NCBI GenBank assembly: GCA_023231365.1
Contig: JALNVO010000141.1
Span: forward strand, 1-7,227
DNA: 7,227 nt
Origin: Fibrobacteraceae bacterium
GTDB lineage: Bacteria > Fibrobacterota > Fibrobacteria > Fibrobacterales > Fibrobacteraceae
Reading direction: 5' to 3'
The translations under genes were made by a program, and so were the position numbers. Of the stretch, positions 1 through 6,241 are shown piece after piece. Position 1 is the first letter of the stretch; each line of letters begins with the position of its first letter. The notes beneath the pieces were generated by a model. It ran no database searches and was not told where the DNA came from. It saw nothing but the letters and a program-made list of their open reading frames with translations.

Positions 1-17
1 CACTACTGTCCAAAACA
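1..17 (+). repeat. Left terminal inverted repeat of the IS
   Basis: CACTACTGTCCAAAACA pairs perfectly with 1425-1441. Identity stops at base 18, where the left end continues GCTAAGG and the right end continues ATTTATG when read inward. The outer edge coincides with the window edge, so the true boundary is not proven. Confidence 0.9.
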
Positions 18-30
18 GCTAAGGGGCGAA

Positions 31-44
31 AGCAAAGCTTTGCT
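31..44. repeat. 14-bp palindrome downstream of the transposase
   Basis: AGCAAAGCTTTGCT is a perfect palindrome located 26 bases beyond the transposase stop codon, just inside the left inverted repeat. In the transposase transcript it could form a 5-bp stem with a 4-base loop, followed by TTTCG. That would be a weak terminator at best. It could equally be a structural element of the IS end. Confidence 0.3.
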
Positions 45-69
45 ATTTGAGTTAAAATCATCATTTTTC

Positions 70-1314
70 TTATTCCTCTGAAAACAACCCCCTCCCCTGA
101 GCCTGCTGTCCGAAAAGACATAGGTTCTGCTGGTAGTTCCGTGTCGTCTCCGGTGGTGGAATGAATGGATTGGAAAGCCAGTCATTCAAGGAAATACACC
201 GGAACAAGCTGATCCGCAGCATCATGACCATATTCGAGAATGAAAAGCTCTTTTCCTTGCATTGATTTCGCCTGCTGTCCGAAATCTGCTTCAGGTGATT
301 CAGGAGCACAATGGCACAGAGAGCACAGTAGATCTGTGTCTTGACGGCATTCTCCGATGTGCCCACGAATGATTTGATCTTCAGGTTCTGCTTGATCTGC
401 TTGAAGAAAAGCTCCACTTGCCATCTTTGCCTGTAGATGCCCGCAATGGTCGTGGCGCCGAACTTCAGGTTGTTGCACAGAAGGACAAGCTCCGTCTTCT
501 TTTCATCGTCCCATACGACAACCCTGCGCAGGCAATGCCCGCAGGCTTCCCCTTTCCGGCTTGTAAGCTCTATGACCTCGTCACTCACAACATTGCCCTT
601 CCGGGGCGGGGCATGGGTTTCAACGACCCTGTAGGCAGCGTTGGATTTGAGCCGTGTCACGAACCATACATCCCGCCCGCTCATTTCGCCGAAGAGTTCG
701 TAATCCACGTATGCCCTGTCCATCGCAATGACGCTGTGCGGCGGAAACAGGTTCGGGTTACCGGTGAACATGGCGCGGAAAGCGTTGCCGTCATGAACCC
801 TTCCATGGGTCGTGTCGGCGAATACAGGGATAAGTCCGTCGTGATCCAGAACTGTATGAACTTTCACGGCTCCCTTCTTGTGATGGAACTTTGCCCATGG
901 ATAAACGCTGAGGCACAGATCTATCGTAGTTGAATCTACACTGAACAGCTTTCCCTTGAATCCCCTGGACTTGCTCTTGCGGGATAGCCCGGGCTGAATC
1001 CTCGCGACAAGATTCCCGGACATGTCGCGGTAGATCTCCCAGCTCCGGTGCTCGTTTGCGTAGGCGAGTGTGGACTTGCTGGGAGTCCTGTCTATGCCCA
1101 TGTGGTTGAGATTGCCGCCCTGCATCGCCATTCCCTGAGTGATTTCACGAAGCGAGTCGGCCCCGGAGATGTACGCAAAAAGCATGGTGATGAACTGGCT
1201 GCGGCAGCTGATTCCTTTTGCCGCATGGTCCCCGGAGTACTTCTGGACGATGTCTTCGAATGCTTCCCAGCGGATATGCTGTAGGATTTGCGAAAAAATA
1301 TGACTACTTTTCAT
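70..1314 (-). CDS. IS4-family transposase with N-terminal DUF4372 domain
   Basis: This 414-residue DDE transposase would cut and rejoin the ends of the surrounding IS. Residues about 4-75 match the DUF4372 N-terminal domain (start MKSSHIFSQILQHI). The RNase-H-like core follows: first Asp in FSVDST (D127), second Asp in AMDRAY (D199), and the catalytic Glu (E301) inside the IS4 Y-(2)-R-(3)-E-(6)-K signature at Y294, R297, E301 and K308. A hydrophobic helix, ALCAIVLLNHL, follows near 331-341. The start at 1314 is supported by an AAGAAGGA ribosome binding site 8 bases upstream on the minus strand. There is no frameshift or internal stop, so the enzyme is probably functional. It is transcribed opposite to all the other genes. 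Translation may be limited by a 5' hairpin (1316-1378). Confidence 0.93.
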   Translation of the reverse strand: MKSSHIFSQILQHIRWEAFEDIVQKYSGDHAAKGISCRSQFITMLFAYISGADSLREITQGMAMQGGNLNHMGIDRTPSKSTLAYANEHRSWEIYRDMSGNLVARIQPGLSRKSKSRGFKGKLFSVDSTTIDLCLSVYPWAKFHHKKGAVKVHTVLDHDGLIPVFADTTHGRVHDGNAFRAMFTGNPNLFPPHSVIAMDRAYVDYELFGEMSGRDVWFVTRLKSNAAYRVVETHAPPRKGNVVSDEVIELTSRKGEACGHCLRRVVVWDDEKKTELVLLCNNLKFGATTIAGIYRQRWQVELFFKQIKQNLKIKSFVGTSENAVKTQIYCALCAIVLLNHLKQISDSRRNQCKEKSFSFSNMVMMLRISLFRCISLNDWLSNPFIPPPETTRNYQQNLCLFGQQAQGRGLFSEE

Positions 1315-1315
1315 C

Positions 1316-1378
1316 TGCCGGTTCCTTCTTGGTTTATTGAGTGTCGTAACCCAAATTTACCTAGTCGGATAACCGGCA
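1316..1378 (-). promoter_or_regulatory. Hairpin over the transposase translation start
   Basis: TGCCGGTT at 1316-1323 is the exact reverse complement of AACCGGCA at 1371-1378. On the transposase mRNA the downstream arm lies between the Shine-Dalgarno AAGAAGGA and the ATG at 1314, overlapping the last base of the Shine-Dalgarno. A second imperfect pairing (TTGGTT with AACCCAA) lies inside the loop. Pairing would hide the start from ribosomes. IS10 and IS50 use such structures against read-through transcripts. That role here is inferred from position. Confidence 0.45.
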
Positions 1379-1406
1379 TTTTTTTTGATGTTCAGGCAGC
1401 GGTCAA
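1378..1406 (-). promoter_or_regulatory. Candidate transposase promoter
   Basis: On the minus strand TTGACC (1406 to 1401) is followed after exactly 17 bases by AAAAAT (1383 to 1378). The -35 matches the sigma70 consensus at five of six positions and the -10 at four of six. Transcription would start near 1371, at or just past the upstream arm of the hairpin, so the native transcript would largely lack that arm. An alternative -10, TATAGT (1415 to 1410), has no good -35. Confidence 0.35.
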
Positions 1407-1424
1407 ATCACTATACGCATAAAT

Positions 1425-1441
1425 TGTTTTGGACAGTAGTG
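1425..1441 (-). repeat. Right terminal inverted repeat of the IS
   Basis: TGTTTTGGACAGTAGTG is the exact reverse complement of bases 1-17. The next base, 1442, is the first base of the interrupted host gene. Reading rightwards, the repeat is open in the same frame as the FISUMP sequence from TTG at 1429, but an in-frame TAA at 1420-1422 blocks anything further left. Confidence 0.92.
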
Positions 1442-2178
1442 AATCTGAATATAACCAGAAGAGAGATAAAGCAGCCAGTCAGAGTATACGCTGCCTCAGG
1501 GACTCCTCTGCGCAAGGCTCTGTGGATACCTCTTCTGGAACGGAAACTTCAGCGCCAACCTACGGCACAATGACAGACAAACGAGACGGGCAGACCTACT
1601 ACACCGTTGTCATTGGCACGCAGACATGGATGGCGGAGAACCTGAATTATGCCGTGGACAGTTCTTGGTGTTACGAGAACAAAACGGAGAACTGCACTGC
1701 ATATGGACGTCTATATCAGTGGGCGGCGGCGATGAAACTCGCCCCGGAATACAACGATATCCTGTGGGGCTTAAGCGATGCGGATCACCAGGGAGTCTGC
1801 TCCGCAGGTTGGCATATGCCGAACAATGCGGAATGGCAGACGCTGTTTGATTTCGTGGATGCGAACAACGGGGATGAAGGCGTTGGTCGGAGCCTGAAAA
1901 GCACCGTAGGTTGGGAAACGGGGAAATTTATTTCCGTGGGCACCAATAGGTTCGGATTTTCGGCTCTTCCCGTAGGACAGCGTCTTTATGGAAAATATGG
2001 AGAACTTTTTGACTTCCCATACGAAGCCTCTTTCTGGAGCAGTTCCCAGCAAACTGGGCGCTATTCTTATGCTTATCACTGGGTGTTGGGAAATTCGCTG
2101 GGAGATGGTGACACCTTTTATTGTGATGGCGAGATTCGAACTATAGCAATAAGTGTCCGCTGCCTCAAAAATGACTGA
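1442..2178 (+). pseudogene. FISUMP-domain surface protein, 5' end removed by the IS
   Basis: This is the 3' part of a gene split by the IS; role unknown. One complete FISUMP domain runs from GTMTDKRDGQTYY (codons from about 1564) to the final SVRCLKND. It has the family signatures GTQTWMAENLNYAV, SSWCY, YGRLYQWAAAM, the GWHMPNNAEW block and FGFSALPVG. Before it lie SIRCLRD, which resembles the ending of a FISUMP domain, and a Ser/Thr-rich linker of about 20 residues. The parent protein therefore probably had at least two such domains. No signal peptide, lipobox or Shine-Dalgarno precedes the visible part. TTG at 1429 or ATG at 1570 could start translation, but neither has a ribosome binding site, so an exported product is unlikely. 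It is closely related in DNA to the intact gene at 2321. Confidence 0.85.
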
Positions 2179-2198
2179 GGCCGGAAAAGGAGCATAAA

Positions 2199-2324
2199 AT
2201 GTCCAGAATACTTTGTCATCAGAACCTGAAAGAAGTTAGCCACTTTTTCTCTTATTTGCCCACGACCGGAACGCGGATTATAAATGGGGTAAATGAAATT
2301 TTTACAAGAAGAGACAAAAAATGA
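2199..2324 (+). CDS. Possible 41-residue ORF, unknown function
   Basis: An ATG at 2199 follows a strong Shine-Dalgarno (AAAAGGAG, six bases before the start). It opens a 41-codon frame beginning MSRILCHQNLKEVSHF and ending FTRRDKK. Its TGA overlaps the ATG of the next FISUMP gene (ATGA at 2321-2324), an arrangement typical of translational coupling. No signal peptide or recognisable domain is visible. The good ribosome site and overlap argue for translation. The short length and a promoter-like sequence inside the frame argue that this is just a leader. It might also be the remains of a longer gene. Confidence 0.35.
   Translation: MSRILCHQNLKEVSHFFSYLPTTGTRIINGVNEIFTRRDKK
2256..2284 (+). promoter_or_regulatory. 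Candidate promoter for the intact FISUMP gene
   Basis: TTGCCC at 2256-2261 and TATAAA at 2279-2284 are separated by 17 bases. They match the sigma70 consensus at four and five of six positions respectively. Transcription would begin around 2290, leaving a 5' leader of about 30 bases before the ATG at 2321. This is a consensus match only. It overlaps the possible 41-codon ORF, and both may not be real. Confidence 0.35.
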
Positions 2325-3037
2325 AAGAAATAAATACAAAGTACAAACGTTCGCCATGGAGCCTTGTTCTCGGAGTCTTCGCCCTGTCACTTGCGGCCTG
2401 CGGCGGGGATTCCTCAACGTCATCTACAGGTTCCAGCGAATGCACGAACACTTATGGAATCAACACCGTCACAGACTGTCGGGATGGCCAGACCTATGCA
2501 ACGGTCGTCATTGGCACGCAGACGTGGATGGCGGAAAACCTGAACTATGCGGTGGACAGCAGCTGGTGTTACGACAACAACGCGGACAGCTGCGCGAAAT
2601 ATGGGCGGCTCTACCAGTGGGCTGCGGCGATGGCTCTGGATGCTGCCTATAACAGTATCACATGGGGCGGAAGCGATGTGAACCATCAGGGCGAGTGCCC
2701 GAGCGGGTGGCACGTGCCAAGTGATGCCGAGTGGACGACGCTTGAGAACTTTGTGGGTGGTCCAAGCACGGCGGGGACTGCGCTCAAAAGCATGAACGAT
2801 TGGTATGACGACGGTAACGGGGCGGATGCGTACGGCTTTTCGGCACTCCCTGCGGGCTATCGCTACCGCAGCGGCGGCTTCAACCGTGCGGGAGAGTGCG
2901 CGTATTTCTGGAGCGCTACTGGGAGCGGTATGGTTGACGCTTCCCGCCGGGTCTTGTGTCATGACCTCGCGGTTATACGCACGCTGATCGCTTCCGACGA
3001 GGATGGCGCATTCTCCGTCCGTTGCGTCAAAGATTGA
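2321..3037 (+). CDS. FISUMP-domain lipoprotein
   Basis: This 238-residue surface or envelope lipoprotein is of the Fibrobacter major paralogous family; its molecular role is unknown. A basic, hydrophobic signal peptide ends in the lipobox LAAC, giving lipidated Cys27, followed by a Ser/Thr/Gly linker. The FISUMP domain spans about 50-238: DCRDGQTYATVVIG, GTQTWMAENLNYAV (65-78), SSWCY, YGRLYQWAAAM (94-104), CPSGWHVPSDAEW (126-138), YGFSALPAG (171-179) and the terminal FSVRCVKD. The GWHVPSDAEW block resembles the RLPTEAEW block of formylglycine-generating-enzyme/C-type-lectin-like folds, which hints at shared architecture but not activity. Eight cysteines remain after cleavage besides Cys27, including C41/C53 absent from the neighbouring paralogue, so disulfides are likely. 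The lipoprotein gene at 3053 follows after 15 bases, suggesting cotranscription. Confidence 0.92.
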   Translation: MKEINTKYKRSPWSLVLGVFALSLAACGGDSSTSSTGSSECTNTYGINTVTDCRDGQTYATVVIGTQTWMAENLNYAVDSSWCYDNNADSCAKYGRLYQWAAAMALDAAYNSITWGGSDVNHQGECPSGWHVPSDAEWTTLENFVGGPSTAGTALKSMNDWYDDGNGADAYGFSALPAGYRYRSGGFNRAGECAYFWSATGSGMVDASRRVLCHDLAVIRTLIASDEDGAFSVRCVKD

Positions 3038-3052
3038 CAGGAGAGAGCAAAA

Positions 3053-3775
3053 ATGAAAAAATATTTCGTTTCAAAGAACCGGATTTACAGGGGATTTGAA
3101 TGTCTGACAGGAGCCTTGTGCGGGATCCTTTTCGCCTGCACCTCCAATGGATCGGACACTGTCATCGTGCCGTCCGCGCCGGCGTCTACAATCATTGCCG
3201 CAGCCATCCCGGATTCCATCCAGACGAAGATGGAAAATTACATTCCGATCTACGAAGGCTCTACGCCTCCCGTCATCACGGGAACGTATGTGATAAGTCC
3301 CGAGAAACTGGTCTATGCGACCGATGACATATCTACTTTGACTTCTTTCAATGATACTTATATCCGCTTTTCGGATCAGAATACCACCACCAATCGTGCC
3401 GTTTACGATGAAAGACAAGGAACCAGTACGGCACACAGCGACGATGTGCTGGTGATCGGTTCCGGGAACAATTTCACCGCCTACTTTGTTTCCACAGGGA
3501 CATCAAGTGGAATATATGTCAAAACAACTACCGTCATCTCTGGGACTAAGACGACTTCTGGAATATCGGGTTTGCGCTATGCGTTCGTGATGGTGGACAA
3601 GGGTGCGGACCCGAATGATACTTTGGTGGCGGTCGGAACTTTCCGGGTGTTCAAGGATAATGACGGGCTTGCCGCCAACGCCGTGTGGCCGACGGCCCTT
3701 CTTCTGAAGACAAGAGCGGCTTCTGCTTTAAGTAACAAATCGCGATCCTTCCTGAGCAGTGAGAGGATTCAATGA
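3053..3775 (+). CDS. Lipoprotein of unknown function
   Basis: This 240-residue predicted lipoprotein starts at an ATG preceded by AGGAGAG. A long basic N-region and hydrophobic core end in LFAC, making Cys29 the likely lipidated residue. The mature part is Thr/Ser-rich and looks beta-rich, with motifs YIPIYEGSTPPVITGTYVIS (63-82), DDVLVIGSGNNFTAYFVSTG and a C-terminal GTFRVFKDNDG (195-205). A basic, Ser-rich tail follows. I do not recognise a named domain; the IPIYxGxxPPxIxGTY pattern recalls lipoproteins usually left as hypothetical in Fibrobacterota and Bacteroidota. Its stop overlaps the start of the OmpA-type barrel gene by ATGA, so the two are probably translated together and may act together at the outer membrane. 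That partnership is inferred from gene order. Confidence 0.85.
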   Translation: MKKYFVSKNRIYRGFECLTGALCGILFACTSNGSDTVIVPSAPASTIIAAAIPDSIQTKMENYIPIYEGSTPPVITGTYVISPEKLVYATDDISTLTSFNDTYIRFSDQNTTTNRAVYDERQGTSTAHSDDVLVIGSGNNFTAYFVSTGTSSGIYVKTTTVISGTKTTSGISGLRYAFVMVDKGADPNDTLVAVGTFRVFKDNDGLAANAVWPTALLLKTRAASALSNKSRSFLSSERIQ

Positions 3776-5001
3776 CCATATTTTTTAAGGCCCTGTTTCT
3801 TTCTTTTGTCATTGCGATTTCCGCTTTCGGTAACGATATCATGCACTGGCCGAAGGATACCACGTCCTCCTATCTGAACCGGTTTTCCGTTGGCCTTCGG
3901 CTTGGACTCAATTTTTCCACCATGGCGTATTCCGACCCGACAATAGATAATTACGCGTATTCTCCGCAGGCGGGGGGAATATTCGGATTCCTTGTGGAAT
4001 ACGAATTTTCGAAACATATCGCCTTCCGGACGGATTTCCTTTTTCTCGAGAAGGGCGGCGAAATCAGCGATAACGGCTTCTCCTATGAATTTCACCCCTG
4101 GTATGCGGATATGGCGTTTCCGATCATTTATCAATTCGATCCAGTAGGATCCATCCGTCCATATTTCTTTACCGCTCCCGTTCTGGGCTTCGCTTACGGA
4201 GGCAACATCCATATCGAGGAGGGGAATGATTCCTGGAGTACGGGTATTTCCGATGCTTCCATCGCTCCATTGGAATTCAGTTTAATGGTGGGCGCGGGTG
4301 TTAAATTCCCGACCAGAATTAAAAATCATATTGTCGTGCCATCCATGGAACTTTCCTACTGTGCGGGATTGACAAACACCTATTCCGATCAGGAACTGAA
4401 CGGGAAGGCCAACGGGCTCAATCAATCCGTATATTCCATAGACGGCAAGCGGAAGAACCGCGGCGTGCAGATAACGTTCGCCGTGGCTGTCCCATTGAGT
4501 GAGTTCAAAAAGTCCGTGAAAAAGAAAACGGAACCGGTCCATGAGAAAGAAGCCGTTGTTCCGCAACCCACACCGGATACGTCCGGAGACGTTCCCTCCA
4601 TCAGTTGTTCTTCTATTGAAGAGATTAATCAACTGATTGATGCAAAGCAAAGTGTGAATAGTAAAATTATCTGTATGACGAATTTGAATTTCAAATGGAA
4701 TGAAAGTGCTTTGGATGAAAATTCTAAAGAGTACCTCAGCGAAATCGTCCTTTTGCTTAAGCGGATTCCCACGATGAAGATGAACATCAGCGGGCATGCG
4801 GATAGCACCGGTTCAGCTCAATATAATATGAAACTTTCAAAAGAACGTGCTTTGCAGGCTTATGAATACCTGATAGGCCATGGAATTGTGAAAGATCGGC
4901 TACAGTACATTTATTTTGGGGCATCGCGACCGTTATATACAAATGATACGGAAGAACATCGCGCTCAAAATCGCCGGGTGGAGTTTGAAATCGTTGAATA
5001 G
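3772..5001 (+). CDS. Outer-membrane beta-barrel protein with OmpA-like peptidoglycan-binding domain
   Basis: This 409-residue protein probably anchors the outer membrane to the cell wall. Residues 1-20 form a signal peptide (cleavage near AFG-ND). Residues about 36-241 alternate polar and aromatic or aliphatic residues (FSVGLRLGLNF, HIAFRTDFLFLEKGG, PLEFSLMVGAGVKFP, RGVQITFAVAVPL), as in a small outer-membrane barrel of the PorT/OMP_b-brl type. A charged, Pro-containing linker covers 242-278. The OmpA C-terminal domain covers about 295-409: SGHADSTG (D344), NMKLSKERA, GIVKDRL (D375), FGASRP and AQNRRVEFEI (R401/R402), so the conserved Asp and Arg positions of peptidoglycan binders are present. 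AGAGGATTCA upstream gives a ribosome site inside the previous gene, with a four-base ATGA overlap. C279 and C301 might form a disulfide. Base composition becomes noticeably more A+T-rich in the OmpA part, from about 4610. Confidence 0.92.
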   Translation: MTIFFKALFLSFVIAISAFGNDIMHWPKDTTSSYLNRFSVGLRLGLNFSTMAYSDPTIDNYAYSPQAGGIFGFLVEYEFSKHIAFRTDFLFLEKGGEISDNGFSYEFHPWYADMAFPIIYQFDPVGSIRPYFFTAPVLGFAYGGNIHIEEGNDSWSTGISDASIAPLEFSLMVGAGVKFPTRIKNHIVVPSMELSYCAGLTNTYSDQELNGKANGLNQSVYSIDGKRKNRGVQITFAVAVPLSEFKKSVKKKTEPVHEKEAVVPQPTPDTSGDVPSISCSSIEEINQLIDAKQSVNSKIICMTNLNFKWNESALDENSKEYLSEIVLLLKRIPTMKMNISGHADSTGSAQYNMKLSKERALQAYEYLIGHGIVKDRLQYIYFGASRPLYTNDTEEHRAQNRRVEFEIVE

Positions 5002-5035
5002 TAACGTAACATAAAAACATCAAACAAGGATAAAT

Positions 5036-5596
5036 ATGAAGATAAAAATCTTCTTTCTTTTGAATTTATTTCTGGCCTCTACGATCTTTGCACAATATTC
5101 AGAGGAGGCTTCGGACATTCAAAGCGATCCGAATGCTAGGAACCGGATCATTCTCCTACTTGACGGAGGTGTTTTAAAAAACAAAGATTTTATCAAACAG
5201 GAAGCAGAAAATATTTCCTTGGAAGACAGACAGATTCTGTATAATTCCCGCGAGAAAGGGGGCTCTGCCGGGTATGCGGCCCTCAACACCGTGATAGGTT
5301 TCGGCGTAGGTTCCTTTGTTCAAGGGGATGTTTCGAGTGGGGTTGTTCTTTTACTCAGTGATGTAGTAGCGATATCTGGGCTTGCCACCGCACAAAGCAA
5401 TACCATGGTATATCTTAGCTTGGGAGTATATGCATTGACCGTAATAGATGGCATTATTTTCCCGATCTGCTATACTCATAAATACAACCGAACTTTGAAG
5501 GAATCACTGCGCTTGGATGAGCCTGCATCTATATCCATGCGTCCCCTGATTCTGGATAACGGGGCCGTAGGGATGTCCGTGGCCTTGAATTACTGA
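5036..5596 (+). CDS. Small exported membrane protein, P13-porin-like
   Basis: This 186-residue protein has a clear signal peptide (1-20, ending STIFAQ) and no lipobox. After a charged stretch (21-78) come three hydrophobic segments at about 79-97, 101-118 and 124-146. Between the first two is GFGVGSFVQGD (88-98), a motif I associate with the P13 family of small integral outer-membrane porins of spirochaetes. The C-terminal portion is soluble and ends in VALNY with an aromatic final residue. The resemblance is motif-level only; it could instead be an unrelated inner-membrane protein with Gly-rich helices. An AAGGA ribosome site precedes the ATG, and the gene lies 34 bases after the OmpA-type barrel, probably in the same operon. 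Confidence 0.75.
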   Translation: MKIKIFFLLNLFLASTIFAQYSEEASDIQSDPNARNRIILLLDGGVLKNKDFIKQEAENISLEDRQILYNSREKGGSAGYAALNTVIGFGVGSFVQGDVSSGVVLLLSDVVAISGLATAQSNTMVYLSLGVYALTVIDGIIFPICYTHKYNRTLKESLRLDEPASISMRPLILDNGAVGMSVALNY

Positions 5597-5674
5597 TGAT
5601 CAGGTGCTAAATGAGAGGGATGAATTTTTCGGGGTAAATAATTGACGGTTCACAATATCAACAAAGGATAAAAA

Positions 5675-6169
5675 ATGAAAAAATATTCTATCATAATTTG
5701 CGGGCTATTCTTCATAGGAATGATGGGATGCTCCGAATCACCATCCAGCAGCGACAACAATTATGCCGCGCCATCAAGTTCCTCTGTGGTGACTCCTGAA
5801 ACTTCATCAAATTCACAAGCCTCCGTATGGACTTTTTCCTACACATACAAAAGAACTATGTATACCAGCGGTTCTTATAGTCGTGCCACTATAGGAAATT
5901 ATGTAGCTCGTGTTCAAGTTCTGCCTTCAGGTCTCTGGTATGCATGCTTTTATGCAAACGGCAGTAATGTCGGCTGTGATGAAGATATGACGGGTTCAAC
6001 ATTTGTAAATAATGATGGCGATAATGTGGTGTCCCTGACTCGTTCTGATGGTTATTTTGTCTATATCACGGATACCTGGATCCACTGGGGCAATAAAAAC
6101 AAAACGAATTACAACAGTTGGTCCAAATCCAGCACACTTTTCAAACGCGAGCCTGAACGAGAGGAATAA
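5675..6169 (+). CDS. Small Ser-rich lipoprotein of unknown function
   Basis: This 164-residue lipoprotein starts at ATG 5675 with AAAGGATAAAAA upstream. The signal peptide ends in MMGC, making Cys19 the lipidated residue. A Ser/Asn/Pro-rich tether follows (20-50, with runs such as SSSDNN and APSSSSVV). The remaining domain of about 115 residues is rich in Tyr, Trp, Ser and Thr (WTFSYTYKR, SGLWYACFYANGS, YFVYITDTWIHWGNK), suggesting a compact beta-sandwich. C91 and C101 flank a short turn and could form a disulfide. Exposed aromatic residues would suit carbohydrate or peptide contact, but no named domain is recognised. The 78-base gap from the previous gene shows no terminator. A hairpin terminator follows 20 bases after the stop, so this is probably the last gene of the unit. 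Confidence 0.82.
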   Translation: MKKYSIIICGLFFIGMMGCSESPSSSDNNYAAPSSSSVVTPETSSNSQASVWTFSYTYKRTMYTSGSYSRATIGNYVARVQVLPSGLWYACFYANGSNVGCDEDMTGSTFVNNDGDNVVSLTRSDGYFVYITDTWIHWGNKNKTNYNSWSKSSTLFKREPEREE

Positions 6170-6189
6170 AAAATTTGAGTTCAATCTAG

Positions 6190-6217
6190 GGTCCATTCAA
6201 TGGAATGGACCTCTTTT
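6190..6217 (+). terminator. Rho-independent terminator
   Basis: GGTCCATTC (6190-6198) and GAATGGACC (6203-6211) form a perfect 9-bp stem around the four-base loop AATG, followed by TCTTTTC. The U-tract is short and broken, so termination may be partial. It lies 20 bases after the lipoprotein stop and 24 bases before the S41 peptidase ATG, separating the two genes. Confidence 0.65.
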
Positions 6218-6241
6218 CGATCGAATCATAAGGAATACTTT

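Larger units (their letters stand above)
1..1441 (-). mobile_element. IS4-family insertion sequence, apparently complete
   Basis: The element is bounded by a perfect 17-bp inverted repeat: CACTACTGTCCAAAACA at bases 1-17 and its reverse complement at 1425-1441. Between them lies a single transposase gene on the minus strand with all catalytic residues. The total of about 1.44 kb and one DDE transposase of about 400 residues fit the IS4 family. The right end interrupts a FISUMP-domain reading frame. The window begins exactly at the visible left repeat, so the repeat could extend further left and the target-site duplication cannot be tested here. The subgroup and exact ISfinder name were not determined. 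Confidence 0.9.

Noticed and set aside
418..933. 171-codon plus-strand open frame inside the IS
   Set aside because: It lies antisense to the conserved transposase core, has no domain or ribosome site, and is best explained as a shadow of the real gene.
1379..1386. T8 run after AACCGGCA as a plus-strand terminator
   Set aside because: The only pairing partner is 47 bases away, too large a loop for an efficient intrinsic terminator. The pairing makes better sense over the transposase start on the other strand.
2420..2962. 180-codon minus-strand open frame opposite the FISUMP lipoprotein
   Set aside because: The plus frame carries lipobox and FISUMP motifs. The antisense frame is rich in Arg, Ala and Val, as expected from reverse reading of GC-rich coding DNA.
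4282..4797. 171-codon minus-strand open frame opposite the OmpA-type barrel
   Set aside because: It overlaps well-supported barrel and OmpA coding sequence and has no recognisable content.
5642..5670. TTGACG as a -35 for the small lipoprotein gene at 5675
   Set aside because: With normal spacing the -10 would fall on AGGATA within the ribosome binding site, leaving no leader.
6174..6188. Small TTG-initiated frame right after the lipoprotein stop, with a GAGGAATAAAA ribosome-like site
   Set aside because: It meets a TAG stop after four codons and cannot encode anything.
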